Of a stretch of 30,335 nucleotides of DNA, positions 17,001-23,754 are shown one piece after another. Under the pieces are notes generated by a model that saw nothing but the letters and a program-made list of their open reading frames with translations, searched no databases and was not told the DNA's origin. Source of the DNA: Flavobacterium psychrophilum. Lineage in GTDB: Bacteria > Bacteroidota > Bacteroidia > Flavobacteriales > Flavobacteriaceae. A program made the translations under genes and the position numbers. Every line of letters begins with the position of its first letter. Position 1 is the first letter of the stretch. The stretch is from positions 1-30,335 of the forward strand of contig CAMDQL010000013.1 in assembly GCA_945905915.1 (NCBI GenBank), read 5' to 3'.

Positions 17001-17434
17001 TTATCTGTTCATGTGTTGCATTTCATAAGTGAAAGTGTCTAAATCCACATTCATATCTACTAATTTTAGTGCCTTGTCAACAATATAATTTACGTTTCCT
17101 GCTGTAAAACCAAGAGCCAAAGCAAAACGAGTCAATAAATGATGCTCTTTTTCTGCCATAACATGCTCGTCTGTATAAACCATTCGGGCTAAATCATATA
17201 ATCGTTCTAACCTATGTGAGTGCATTAAAGGTGGATTAACAGGATATTTCACCGGATTCTCTAAAATTTCTTCATATTCTGCTTGAGAAATTTCAAGCTT
17301 AATGGCTAATTTATCTAAAATTTTTTTTCCTCTGGAGATATTTCTCCATCCGATAAAGCGACTCTAACAATGGCTGAAAAATGACCTTTATTTCTGTTTC
17401 TAAAACCGCTATCGAATAAATCTGAAATTGACAT
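17001..17434 (-). pseudogene. TerB-like protein gene with a frameshift in an A8 tract
   Basis: From ATG 17434 the frame encodes MSISDLFDSGFRNRNKGHFS...DGEISPEEKKF and hits TAG at 17315-17317. One base inserted, or a -1 shift, at the run of eight A's (plus-strand T8 at 17321-17328) restores LDKLAIKLEISQAEYEEI, and the frame then stays open to 17001, ending YEMQHMNR. The joined product is ~144 aa with the acidic DGEISPEEKKFLDKL motif and helical pattern of TerB-family (tellurite-resistance-like) proteins. The length fits a whole domain, and both halves look well preserved, so the break is recent, an error, or a slippage site. The A-AAA-AAA heptamer is in the correct phase for -1 slippage. Biochemical function of such stand-alone TerB proteins is unclear. 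Confidence 0.75.
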
Positions 17435-17455
17435 GATGATTGTTTTTATATTGTG

Positions 17456-17463
17456 CAAAATTA
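17456..17463 (-). promoter_or_regulatory. Candidate -7 promoter element, TerB-like gene
   Basis: Minus-strand TAATTTTG matches TAnnTTTG and ends 21 bp before the ATG at 17434. No TTG was found at -33. Confidence 0.45.
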
Positions 17464-17538
17464 CGTAAAAATTCTCCTTTTTGAAAGTAATTCTTTCGCA
17501 TTTCTTAAAACAATTTATCAACTTAAAAAAATAAATTG

Positions 17539-17546
17539 TAAGTTTG
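17539..17546 (+). promoter_or_regulatory. Candidate -7 promoter element, HupE/dCMP deaminase/S41 operon
   Basis: TAAGTTTG matches TAnnTTTG and ends 23 bp before the ATG at 17570. This supports the shorter start of the HupE/UreJ gene, because the longer frame would begin upstream of this box. No clear -33 TTG. Confidence 0.5.
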
Positions 17547-17569
17547 AATGTTTCAATAAAAGTATATTT

Positions 17570-18163
17570 ATGTCTGAGTTTTTATTGTATTTTAATATTG
17601 GTCTTAAGCATGTTTTAGATAGCAATGCCTATGATCACATTTTGTTTTTAATGGCATTAGTTGTGCCTTTTGCATTCAAAGATTGGAAAAAAGTACTAAT
17701 TTTAGTTTCACTTTTTACTATAGGTCACACTGTTGCTTTGATGCTTTCTGTTTTTGAAGTGGTACAAGTTAAAGCCTCCATAGTTGAGTTTTTAATTCCA
17801 ATTACGATACTAATTACAGCGGGGTATCATTTATTTACCGCAGGAAAATCAGCCAAAAAAGAACGCATTTCTTTTGTTGAAATCGTTACATTATTTTTTG
17901 GAATTATTCACGGACTTGGATTTTCTAATTACTTTAAAAGCATATTGCCCGGAAACGCTACCGATAAATTGTTGCCGTTGTTAGAATTTGCGTTAGGAAT
18001 TGAAGGCGCTCAACTTATTGTGGTTTTTGTGGTATTACTATTGGCTTACCTGGCACAAACTTTTTTTAGATTTTCAAAAAGAGATTGGGCCTTAGTATTG
18101 TCGGCATTCATAATTGGTGTAGTTTTGCCAATGTTAATCGAAAGTGAAATTTGGAACAACTAA
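17570..18163 (+). CDS. HupE/UreJ family membrane protein
   Basis: 197 aa from ATG 17570. A longer frame runs from 17453, but its first 39 residues are non-conserved-looking and precede the promoter box. The protein has about six hydrophobic helices. The first loop carries GLKHVLDSNAYDHILFLMAL, with the His and Asp/His pattern (H14, D22, H23) of HupE/UreJ proteins, and a second cluster GIIHGLGFSNYF. Family members are linked to nickel or cobalt uptake for hydrogenase or urease. No hydrogenase or urease gene is near, and many Bacteroidota copies stand alone, so metal transport is only a possibility. Its stop overlaps the next start as TAATG. Confidence 0.85.
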   Translation: MSEFLLYFNIGLKHVLDSNAYDHILFLMALVVPFAFKDWKKVLILVSLFTIGHTVALMLSVFEVVQVKASIVEFLIPITILITAGYHLFTAGKSAKKERISFVEIVTLFFGIIHGLGFSNYFKSILPGNATDKLLPLLEFALGIEGAQLIVVFVVLLLAYLAQTFFRFSKRDWALVLSAFIIGVVLPMLIESEIWNN

Positions 18164-18591
18164 TGAAGAAAGAGAAAAAAGAGAAATACGATAAAGCTTA
18201 TTTGCGAATTGCCAAAGAATGGGGAAATTTGTCCTATTGTCAGCGTAAAAAAGTAGGCGCAATAATCGTAAAAAATAAAATGATCATTTCTGATGGTTAC
18301 AATGGAACACCATCTGGATTTGAAAATTGTTGCGAAGACGATAATAATGTTACTAAATGGTATGTGCTTCACGCCGAAGCGAATGCTATTTTAAAAGTAG
18401 CGCGTTCTACACAGTCGTGTGAAGATGCTACCTTATATATTACACTTTCTCCTTGTAAAGATTGTAGTAAATTAATTCACCAATCGGGGATAAAAAGAGT
18501 CGTGTATCATAACGAATACAAAGATACTTCGGGAGTTGATTTTTTAAGAAAAGCCGGCGTTGAGGTAGAACTGATTGAGGACTTGAGTTAA
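18163..18591 (+). CDS. dCMP deaminase-family zinc enzyme
   Basis: 142 aa from ATG 18163, which overlaps the HupE stop (TAATG). An in-frame ATG at 18151 would lie inside the upstream gene and is less likely. Zinc and catalytic residues are H70 and E72 (VLHAEANAIL) and C98/C101 (SPCKDC). The N-terminal GYNGTPSGFENC segment is typical of the ComEB/dCMP deaminase group rather than cytidine deaminases. Expected reaction: dCMP to dUMP, feeding dTMP synthesis. Together with NrdAB and dGTPase downstream, it suggests a dNTP-supply theme. The S41 protease gene starts 2 bp after its stop. Confidence 0.9.
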   Translation: MKKEKKEKYDKAYLRIAKEWGNLSYCQRKKVGAIIVKNKMIISDGYNGTPSGFENCCEDDNNVTKWYVLHAEANAILKVARSTQSCEDATLYITLSPCKDCSKLIHQSGIKRVVYHNEYKDTSGVDFLRKAGVEVELIEDLS

Positions 18592-18593
18592 AA

Positions 18594-20165
18594 ATGAAAA
18601 TCAATAAAGTTTATATCCCATTATTCATTTCCATAATTCTTGCCCTTGGATTTGTCTTAGGAAGTACTTTCAATGTTTCTTCTGATAAAGGCTTATTTGT
18701 TAAAAATACAAATACCACAAAACTTCACAAGTTAATTGATTTCATCGAAAGAGAATATGTAGATAGCCTGAATACCGATTCAATTGTTGATTTAACCGTT
18801 AGCGAAATCTTAGCCAAACTTGATCCGCACTCTGTGTATATTCCTAAAAGCGATTTAGAGGCTGTGTCCCAAAGCATGCGAGGCGATTTTGTAGGGATTG
18901 GGGTAAATTTCTATATGTTTAACGACACTTTAGCCATCATAAAACCTACAGCAAATGGACCTTCTGAAAAAGCAGGTTTGAAGGCAGGTGATCGAATTCT
19001 TTTTGCGGATGAATCACAATTATTTAATAAAAAGTTAGAAACAAACACCTTATTTTCCATCTTAAAGGGCAAACAGAATTCTAAAGTGAAATTGACGGTT
19101 TATCGAAAATCTGAAAAAAAGAAATTTACCGTTACCGTTACACGTGATGTAATTCCCATAAAAAGCGTCGATGTTGCTATTATGGTGTCTAAAACGGCAG
19201 GATATATCAAAATAAATCGTTTTGCAGAAACTACCTATGATGAATTTTTAAAAGGGTTAACCCAATTAAAGAAACTAGGTGCAAACGAAATTATAATTGA
19301 TTTGAGAGATAACGGTGGAGGATATTTAGAATCGGCAGTAGCTATAGCAGACGAGTTTTTGAAAAAAGACGAACTCATCGTTAAGACCAAAAATAAAAAA
19401 GGAAAAGAAGACTTCACTCGAGCTTCTGAAAAAGGTATTTTCGAATCAGGAAAAGTAACGCTTCTAATTAATGAAGAAACGGCTTCGGCAAGTGAAATTT
19501 TAGCTGGCGCTATTCAAGATAATGATCGCGGAACTGTTGTGGGAAGACGATCTTTTGGTAAAGGGTTAGTCCAACGAGAAATGCCGCTTGGCGATGGTTC
19601 GGCAGTACGATTGACCGTAGCACGTTATTACACACCTTCAGGACGTTCCATTCAAAAACCTTATGAAGATAAAGGTGAAAACTATTTCAACGAATTTCAA
19701 AAGCGTTTTGAAACTGGGGAATTGTATGAAAAAGATAAAATAAAAATTTCAGACAGCTTAAAATTTAAAACCAAAAAAGGTAGAATTGTGTATGGTGGCG
19801 GTGGCATCATTCCGGATGTATTCGTTCCTTTAGAAGGAAAACACGGCGAAGAAATGACTATGCTACTTTTGCAATCGGGATTGATGAATTATTTTGTTTT
19901 TGAACAATTGGACCAAAATCGAAAAACATTTACAAATATGTCGATTTCAGATATTAAAGATGAATTGGTTCAAAATAAAAATTATTTTATTGCTTTTAAA
20001 AATCGAATTAAAGAAAGCGGAATATTTCTAAATTTGGAACAACAAAAAGAAAAAGTGATCCATTATATGCATGCCGAATTTGTGCAACAATTATTTACAG
20101 ATCAAGCGTATTTTCAATTGTTGTTGAAAGAAGATAATATGGTGAATAAGGTGTTGAGTAAGTAA
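18594..20165 (+). CDS. S41-family C-terminal processing peptidase (CtpA/Prc-like)
   Basis: 523 aa. An N-terminal membrane anchor or signal (residues ~6-24, PLFISIILALGFVLGS) is followed by a helical segment with LDPHSVYIP, a PDZ domain (about 85-175, GIGVNFYM, PSEKAGLKAGDRI), and the S41 catalytic core. The likely nucleophile is S298 (EETASASEI), with K323 (SFGKGLVQ) as general base and Q327, the spacing seen in E. coli Tsp. The protein probably acts in the periplasm, trimming C-termini of envelope proteins. It ends 3 bp from a convergent gene's stop with no terminator between them, so the two transcripts may overlap. Confidence 0.93.
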   Translation: MKINKVYIPLFISIILALGFVLGSTFNVSSDKGLFVKNTNTTKLHKLIDFIEREYVDSLNTDSIVDLTVSEILAKLDPHSVYIPKSDLEAVSQSMRGDFVGIGVNFYMFNDTLAIIKPTANGPSEKAGLKAGDRILFADESQLFNKKLETNTLFSILKGKQNSKVKLTVYRKSEKKKFTVTVTRDVIPIKSVDVAIMVSKTAGYIKINRFAETTYDEFLKGLTQLKKLGANEIIIDLRDNGGGYLESAVAIADEFLKKDELIVKTKNKKGKEDFTRASEKGIFESGKVTLLINEETASASEILAGAIQDNDRGTVVGRRSFGKGLVQREMPLGDGSAVRLTVARYYTPSGRSIQKPYEDKGENYFNEFQKRFETGELYEKDKIKISDSLKFKTKKGRIVYGGGGIIPDVFVPLEGKHGEEMTMLLLQSGLMNYFVFEQLDQNRKTFTNMSISDIKDELVQNKNYFIAFKNRIKESGIFLNLEQQKEKVIHYMHAEFVQQLFTDQAYFQLLLKEDNMVNKVLSK

Positions 20166-20168
20166 AAT

Positions 20169-20777
20169 TTACTTCCCAATAGCATCATGGACCACTGTAT
20201 GATTTCCGTCATTCCACAACGTTAAAATATCGGTTGCAACGGCAGCACCACTTCCGGCAGCAATACTCAATTGGCTTCGATGTCCTGCTAAAACACCAGC
20301 AACATAGATTCCTTCGCACACTAAATGGTCGGCGTTTTTTAATTGGATCCTATTTTTTATCGCAGGAATTTTCTGATGCGGTTCAATGAAATGCTCCAAG
20401 CCTTCAATCGTAAATGGATTACTGGCTCCAACAGCAATAACTACAATTTTAGCTTGTAGCGAAGATTTATTTGTAGTTACAGTAAAATTTTCAGGACTAC
20501 CTGAAATTTTCAGCACTTTTTCACCATGAATTTGTTGAATATGCGGATAAGTATTGGTTAAATGTGCTAAACTTTCTTCTAACAATTCGCTTCCTAATTT
20601 TCCAGCCGAAATTCCGTAAGCATTATTAAAAACTGCATTTTGTAAAGAAGATGCTTTTTGATGGGCAATAAGTGCTATTTTCTTGTCTGTTGCAAAAGGT
20701 TTGTTTTGTGCCGAACCTAATACTAGTGCACACGAAACTCCAGAAACTCCTGCGCCAATAATTACAACGTCAAACAT
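20169..20777 (-). CDS. Short FAD/NAD(P)-binding oxidoreductase (thioredoxin reductase-like)
   Basis: 202 aa from ATG 20777 (MFDVVIIGAGVSG). A longer frame from 20846 adds 23 non-domain residues inside the upstream gene. Visible features are the dinucleotide-binding GAGVSG loop at residues 8-13, a VVIAVGAS segment, and a C-terminal GIYVAGVLAGHRSQLSIAAG. These correspond to the FAD domain of the thioredoxin-reductase fold. The separate NAD(P)H domain and the CxxC redox pair of thioredoxin reductase are absent, and the length is about two thirds of that family. It may be an FAD-binding protein needing an external reductant. The gene starts 2 bp after the small membrane gene's stop. Confidence 0.8.
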   Translation of the reverse strand: MFDVVIIGAGVSGVSCALVLGSAQNKPFATDKKIALIAHQKASSLQNAVFNNAYGISAGKLGSELLEESLAHLTNTYPHIQQIHGEKVLKISGSPENFTVTTNKSSLQAKIVVIAVGASNPFTIEGLEHFIEPHQKIPAIKNRIQLKNADHLVCEGIYVAGVLAGHRSQLSIAAGSGAAVATDILTLWNDGNHTVVHDAIGK

Positions 20778-20779
20778 TG

Positions 20780-20977
20780 TTATTCTTTGGTTTTTTCCAT
20801 AATTATTTTTGAAAAGCGAAAAATAATTAATAATAAAATAGCACAAATACCAGCAACTACTCCAATAATTGCAATGGTACTGTTCCCTTCAAACGGATGG
20901 CTATAATCAATTTGAAATAAGTTAAAACCAATTAATCCTAAAGCGATAGCAACGGCTATGTAAGTAAAAATTTTCAT
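20780..20977 (-). CDS. Small two-helix membrane protein
   Basis: 65 aa from ATG 20977 (MKIFTYIAVAIALG). The longer frame starting at 21022 would begin inside the MarC gene. Two hydrophobic helices are visible (residues ~3-22 and ~34-53), joined by a short polar loop NLFQIDYSHPFEG, with a basic tail. I do not recognise a family. It lies 13 bp after the MarC-family gene and 2 bp before the oxidoreductase, so it is probably part of a three-gene transcript. It may be an inner-membrane accessory protein. Confidence 0.7.
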   Translation of the reverse strand: MKIFTYIAVAIALGLIGFNLFQIDYSHPFEGNSTIAIIGVVAGICAILLLIIFRFSKIIMEKTKE

Positions 20978-20990
20978 TTGTATTTTTTTT

Positions 20991-21572
20991 CTAAATAAAC
21001 AATCCTTTAACGTTTGCAGCAAATAGTTTTACGGCTATTGCAAGTAAAATTACACCAAATATTTTACGAATTACGCCTAATCCGTTATTTCCTAATAAAC
21101 GTTCAATTTTTCCAGACGATTTCAATACGCCATACACAACAATTACATTAATGATTATGGCTATGATGATATTTATGTTTGAATAAACGGCACGCAATGA
21201 CAAAATAGTAGTCATAGTTCCTGCTCCCGCAATTAGAGGGAATGCAATAGGGACAATAGATGCAGTACTTGGGTTGTCTTCTTTATATAGACGAATGCCT
21301 AAAATCATTTCTAAGGCTAGAAAAAATAATACAAACGAACCCGCAACTGCAAACGAATTAGCATCAATACCAATTAGTTTTAAAATTTCATCTCCTACAA
21401 ATAAAAAGGCAATCATGATAACTGCTGCTACTATCGTTGCTTTTTCCGATTGAATATGGCCCATTTTGCTGCGTAAGTCTACAATAATCGGGATACTTCC
21501 TACAATATCAATTACTGCAAAAAGGATCATTCCTATTGTAAACACATCTTTCCAGATAATTCCTGTCTCCAT
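20991..21572 (-). CDS. MarC-family integral membrane protein (UPF0056)
   Basis: 193 aa from ATG 21572 (METGIIWKDVF). The longer frame begins at a TTG at 21590, which lies in the promoter box and is not needed. About six membrane helices are visible, with FAVIDIVGSIPIIVDL near the N-terminus and AFPLIAGAGTMTTILSL in the middle, both characteristic of the MarC/UPF0056 group. Physiological substrate is unknown; the old link to multiple antibiotic resistance is not generally supported. First gene of a minus-strand trio. Confidence 0.9.
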   Translation of the reverse strand: METGIIWKDVFTIGMILFAVIDIVGSIPIIVDLRSKMGHIQSEKATIVAAVIMIAFLFVGDEILKLIGIDANSFAVAGSFVLFFLALEMILGIRLYKEDNPSTASIVPIAFPLIAGAGTMTTILSLRAVYSNINIIIAIIINVIVVYGVLKSSGKIERLLGNNGLGVIRKIFGVILLAIAVKLFAANVKGLFI

Positions 21573-21587
21573 TTCTGTAATTTTGTG

Positions 21588-21595
21588 CAAATATA
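21588..21595 (-). promoter_or_regulatory. Candidate -7 promoter element, MarC trio
   Basis: Minus-strand TATATTTG matches TAnnTTTG and ends 15 bp from the ATG at 21572. Its position also argues for that start rather than the TTG at 21590. Confidence 0.55.
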
Positions 21596-21650
21596 AGGAT
21601 ATTGGCTAAAGAACTTTTTTAATTTAACGATACATTATCATATCAAGTTC

Positions 21651-21780
21651 AAGTTTAAACGCAAAGTCGCAAAGGTTTTATGCAAAGAGCGCAAAGAAAA
21701 AATGAGAATATATTTCGAAAGAATTAAAATCAGTGACCATCAGTTTAATCCTGTTCATCCGCGTTCCAAATTTTCAAAGT
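21651..21780. repeat. CGCAAAG-rich intergenic repeat remnant
   Basis: Four (C/T)GCAAAG units occur at 21660-21666, 21668-21674, 21681-21687 and 21690-21696. They are followed by a phrase ATCAGTTTAATCCTGTTCATC and CCGCGTTCC. Both parts look like a non-coding repeat I have seen between genes in several Bacteroidota genomes. The overlapping open frame from 21702 is therefore not part of the following gene. Copy number cannot be checked here. Confidence 0.55.
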
Positions 21781-21813
21781 CCAATTTTTTTCTAACTTCT
21801 GAATTCAAAATCG

Positions 21814-21821
21814 TATCTTTG
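21814..21821 (+). promoter_or_regulatory. Candidate -7 promoter element, DUF3109 gene
   Basis: TATCTTTG matches TAnnTTTG and ends 18 bp before the ATG at 21840. It supports that start over the upstream ATG at 21702. No -33 TTG was seen. Confidence 0.5.
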
Positions 21822-21839
21822 CCCTATAATTACTACAAT

Positions 21840-22406
21840 ATGTTTCAGTTAAATAAAACCATCGTTTCCGAAGAAATTTTAGAAAAAGAATTTGTGTGCA
21901 ACTTGTCTGCTTGTAAGGGTGCTTGTTGTGTAGATGGTGATGCGGGAGCTCCATTAGATGTCGAAGAAACCAAGATTTTAGCTCAAATTTTCGAAAAAGT
22001 AAAACCATTTCTCCGTCCAGAAGGAGTAAAAGCGATAGAAGAACAAGGAACACATGTAACTTCAGAATTTGGTGAATTAGAAACGCCATTAATTGACGGA
22101 AAAGATTGCGCTTACGTAATTTTTGACGGAAAAACGGCACTTTGCGGTATTGAACAAGCGTATAACGAAGGAATTGTAGATTGGAAAAAACCAGTTTCGT
22201 GTCATTTATATCCTATCCGAGTAAAAGAATATTCTGATTTTGCAGCGGTTAATTATCATAAATGGCACATTTGTTCAGATGCTTGTGCTTTAGGGGAAGA
22301 ATTAGGTGTTCCCGTATACCAATTTGTAAAAGAAGCTTTGGTTAGAAAATTTGGTCAATCTTGGTATGATGATTTGGAAAAGGTAGCAAAAGAGTTTAAA
22401 AAATAA
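21840..22406 (+). CDS. DUF3109-family cysteine-rich protein
   Basis: 188 aa from ATG 21840 (MFQLNKTIVSEEILEKEF). The longer frame from 21702 crosses repeat DNA and the promoter. The protein carries a cysteine cluster CNLSACKGACCVDGD near residue 20, further cysteines in DGKDCAYV and KTALCGIEQA, and SCHLYPIRVK and WHICSDACALG later. This pattern is typical of DUF3109 and related YkgJ-like proteins and suggests a metal or Fe-S site. Function is unknown. A 264-bp gap separates it from nrdB. Confidence 0.85.
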   Translation: MFQLNKTIVSEEILEKEFVCNLSACKGACCVDGDAGAPLDVEETKILAQIFEKVKPFLRPEGVKAIEEQGTHVTSEFGELETPLIDGKDCAYVIFDGKTALCGIEQAYNEGIVDWKKPVSCHLYPIRVKEYSDFAAVNYHKWHICSDACALGEELGVPVYQFVKEALVRKFGQSWYDDLEKVAKEFKK

Positions 22407-22489
22407 TTTTTTTATTTGATTATAATTTGTTGTAAATAGCTTATTTTATAACTACTCACGAAGTTTTAACATTTGTTTAATATGCTTTT

Positions 22490-22616
22490 AAAACACTGAA
22501 AATCAAGTCATTGGTGTTTTTGTTATTTTTACCTTCAAAAACTTACTTTGTTAAAAACTTACTTCAATTGTGAATAAGTTTGCCTTTCTTTTTTCATTTC
22601 AAATGACAAACTTTGT
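22490..22616 (+). promoter_or_regulatory. Candidate promoter/operator region of nrdBA
   Basis: This lies in the 264-bp spacer before nrdB. It holds an inverted repeat AAAACAC / GTGTTTT (22490-22496, 22514-22520) and a 12-bp direct repeat AAAAACTTACTT (22537-22548 and 22553-22564, 16 bp apart). A -7-like TAAGTTTG (22575-22582) has TTTG at 22547-22550 as a rather distant -33. A small palindrome ACAAACTTTGT sits at 22606-22616. No sequence I could recognise as an NrdR box was found. The rest of the spacer is plain AT-rich DNA. Confidence 0.4.
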
Positions 22617-22670
22617 AATCTCCTTACAGATCAGATTTTTCACCATTTATTATTCATAATACAGATAGCT

Positions 22671-23648
22671 ATGTCAGTAGTAGAACCTATTTTGCAAGAA
22701 AACAAAGACCGTTTTGTAATTTTTCCTATCAAACACCAAGATATTTGGGAATGGTATAAGAAACAAGAGGCGTGTATTTGGACCGCTGAAGAAATCGACT
22801 TGCATACTGATTTAAATGATTGGAATAATAAATTAAGCGACGATGAAAAATATTTCATTAAGCATATTCTTGCTTTTTTCGCAGCTTCTGACGGAATTGT
22901 AAATGAAAATCTAGCTGAAAACTTTGTTAATGAAGTGCAATATCCTGAAGCTAAATTCTTTTATGGATTTCAAATCATGATGGAAAATATTCATAGCGAA
23001 ACCTATTCGTTATTGATTGATACGTATGTGAAAGATGAAGTTGAAAAAAATAAATTATTTAATGCTATTGAAACATTTCCTGCTATTAAGGAAAAAGCAG
23101 AATGGGCATTAAAATGGATTGCATCTGATTCTTTTGCAGAACGATTAATCGCTTTTGCAGCCGTAGAAGGAATTTTCTTCTCAGGGTCATTTTGCTCAAT
23201 TTATTGGTTGAAAAAACGTGGATTAATGCCAGGATTAACCTTCTCAAACGAATTAATTTCTCGTGACGAGGGAATGCATTGTGATTTTGCCGTTCACCTT
23301 CATACACATCACATAGTAAATAAAGTACCTAAAGCAAGAATTAAAGAAATTATTGTAGATGCATTAAATATAGAACGTCAATTTATTACCGAATCGCTTC
23401 CGGTAAGTTTAATTGGAATGAATGCAACATTGATGACGCAATATTTAGAATTTGTAACCGATAGATTGTTAATAGAATTAGGTTGCGAAAGAGTGTATAA
23501 TTCATCAAACCCGTTTGATTTTATGGACATGATTTCGTTACAAGGAAAAACAAACTTCTTTGAAAAACGTGTAGGTGAATATCAAAAAGCAGGAGTAATG
23601 AATGCTGACTCAGAATCAAGTAAAATTAGCTTCGACGCTGATTTCTAA
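22671..23648 (+). CDS. nrdB: Ribonucleoside-diphosphate reductase, small subunit (class I R2)
   Basis: 325 aa. By alignment from memory to mouse R2, the iron ligands are D74, E105, H108, E166, E200 and H203, and the radical tyrosine is Y112 (ENIHSETY). The C-terminal tail ISFDADF resembles the eukaryotic R2 tail that docks into R1. Segments such as [13 protein letters not shown] and [20 protein letters not shown] are almost the mammalian sequence, so it belongs to the eukaryote-like branch rather than the E. coli NrdB type. It supplies the tyrosyl radical for reduction of NDPs to dNDPs. nrdA follows after 106 bp, the reverse of the E. coli gene order. Confidence 0.97.
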   Translation: MSVVEPILQENKDRFVIFPIKHQDIWEWYKKQEACIWTAEEIDLHTDLNDWNNKLSDDEKYFIKHILAFFAASDGIVNENLAENFVNEVQYPEAKFFYGFQIMMENIHSETYSLLIDTYVKDEVEKNKLFNAIETFPAIKEKAEWALKWIASDSFAERLIAFAAVEGIFFSGSFCSIYWLKKRGLMPGLTFSNELISRDEGMHCDFAVHLHTHHIVNKVPKARIKEIIVDALNIERQFITESLPVSLIGMNATLMTQYLEFVTDRLLIELGCERVYNSSNPFDFMDMISLQGKTNFFEKRVGEYQKAGVMNADSESSKISFDADF

Positions 23649-23689
23649 AAATAATTAAAACGTTATAAAATGTCGGGAGACTTACGTTT

Positions 23690-23732
23690 TTAATCAATGA
23701 TTAATTAACCGAAAGCAAGGAAGGGATTGCTT
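23690..23732 (+). other. Intergenic palindrome and hairpin between nrdB and nrdA
   Basis: TTAATCAATGATTAA (23690-23704) is a palindrome around a central A. AAGCAA (23713-23718) pairs with TTGCTT (23727-23732) across an 8-nt loop. Neither has a terminator-like T-run, so read-through from nrdB to nrdA is expected. They may affect mRNA stability or the ratio of the two subunits. Confidence 0.35.
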
Positions 23733-23754
23733 GTTTTCAAAATTTTAAAAGCTT

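Noticed and set aside
20160..20174. The near-palindrome AAGTAAAATTTACTT at the convergent stops, which also occurs at 15826-15840
   Set aside because: A short AT-only sequence is likely to repeat by chance in this genome. The stem is too weak for a terminator and the two contexts have nothing else in common.
21702..21839. N-terminal extension of the DUF3109 protein
   Set aside because: It runs through CGCAAAG repeat DNA and a promoter box, and the conserved protein begins at 21840.
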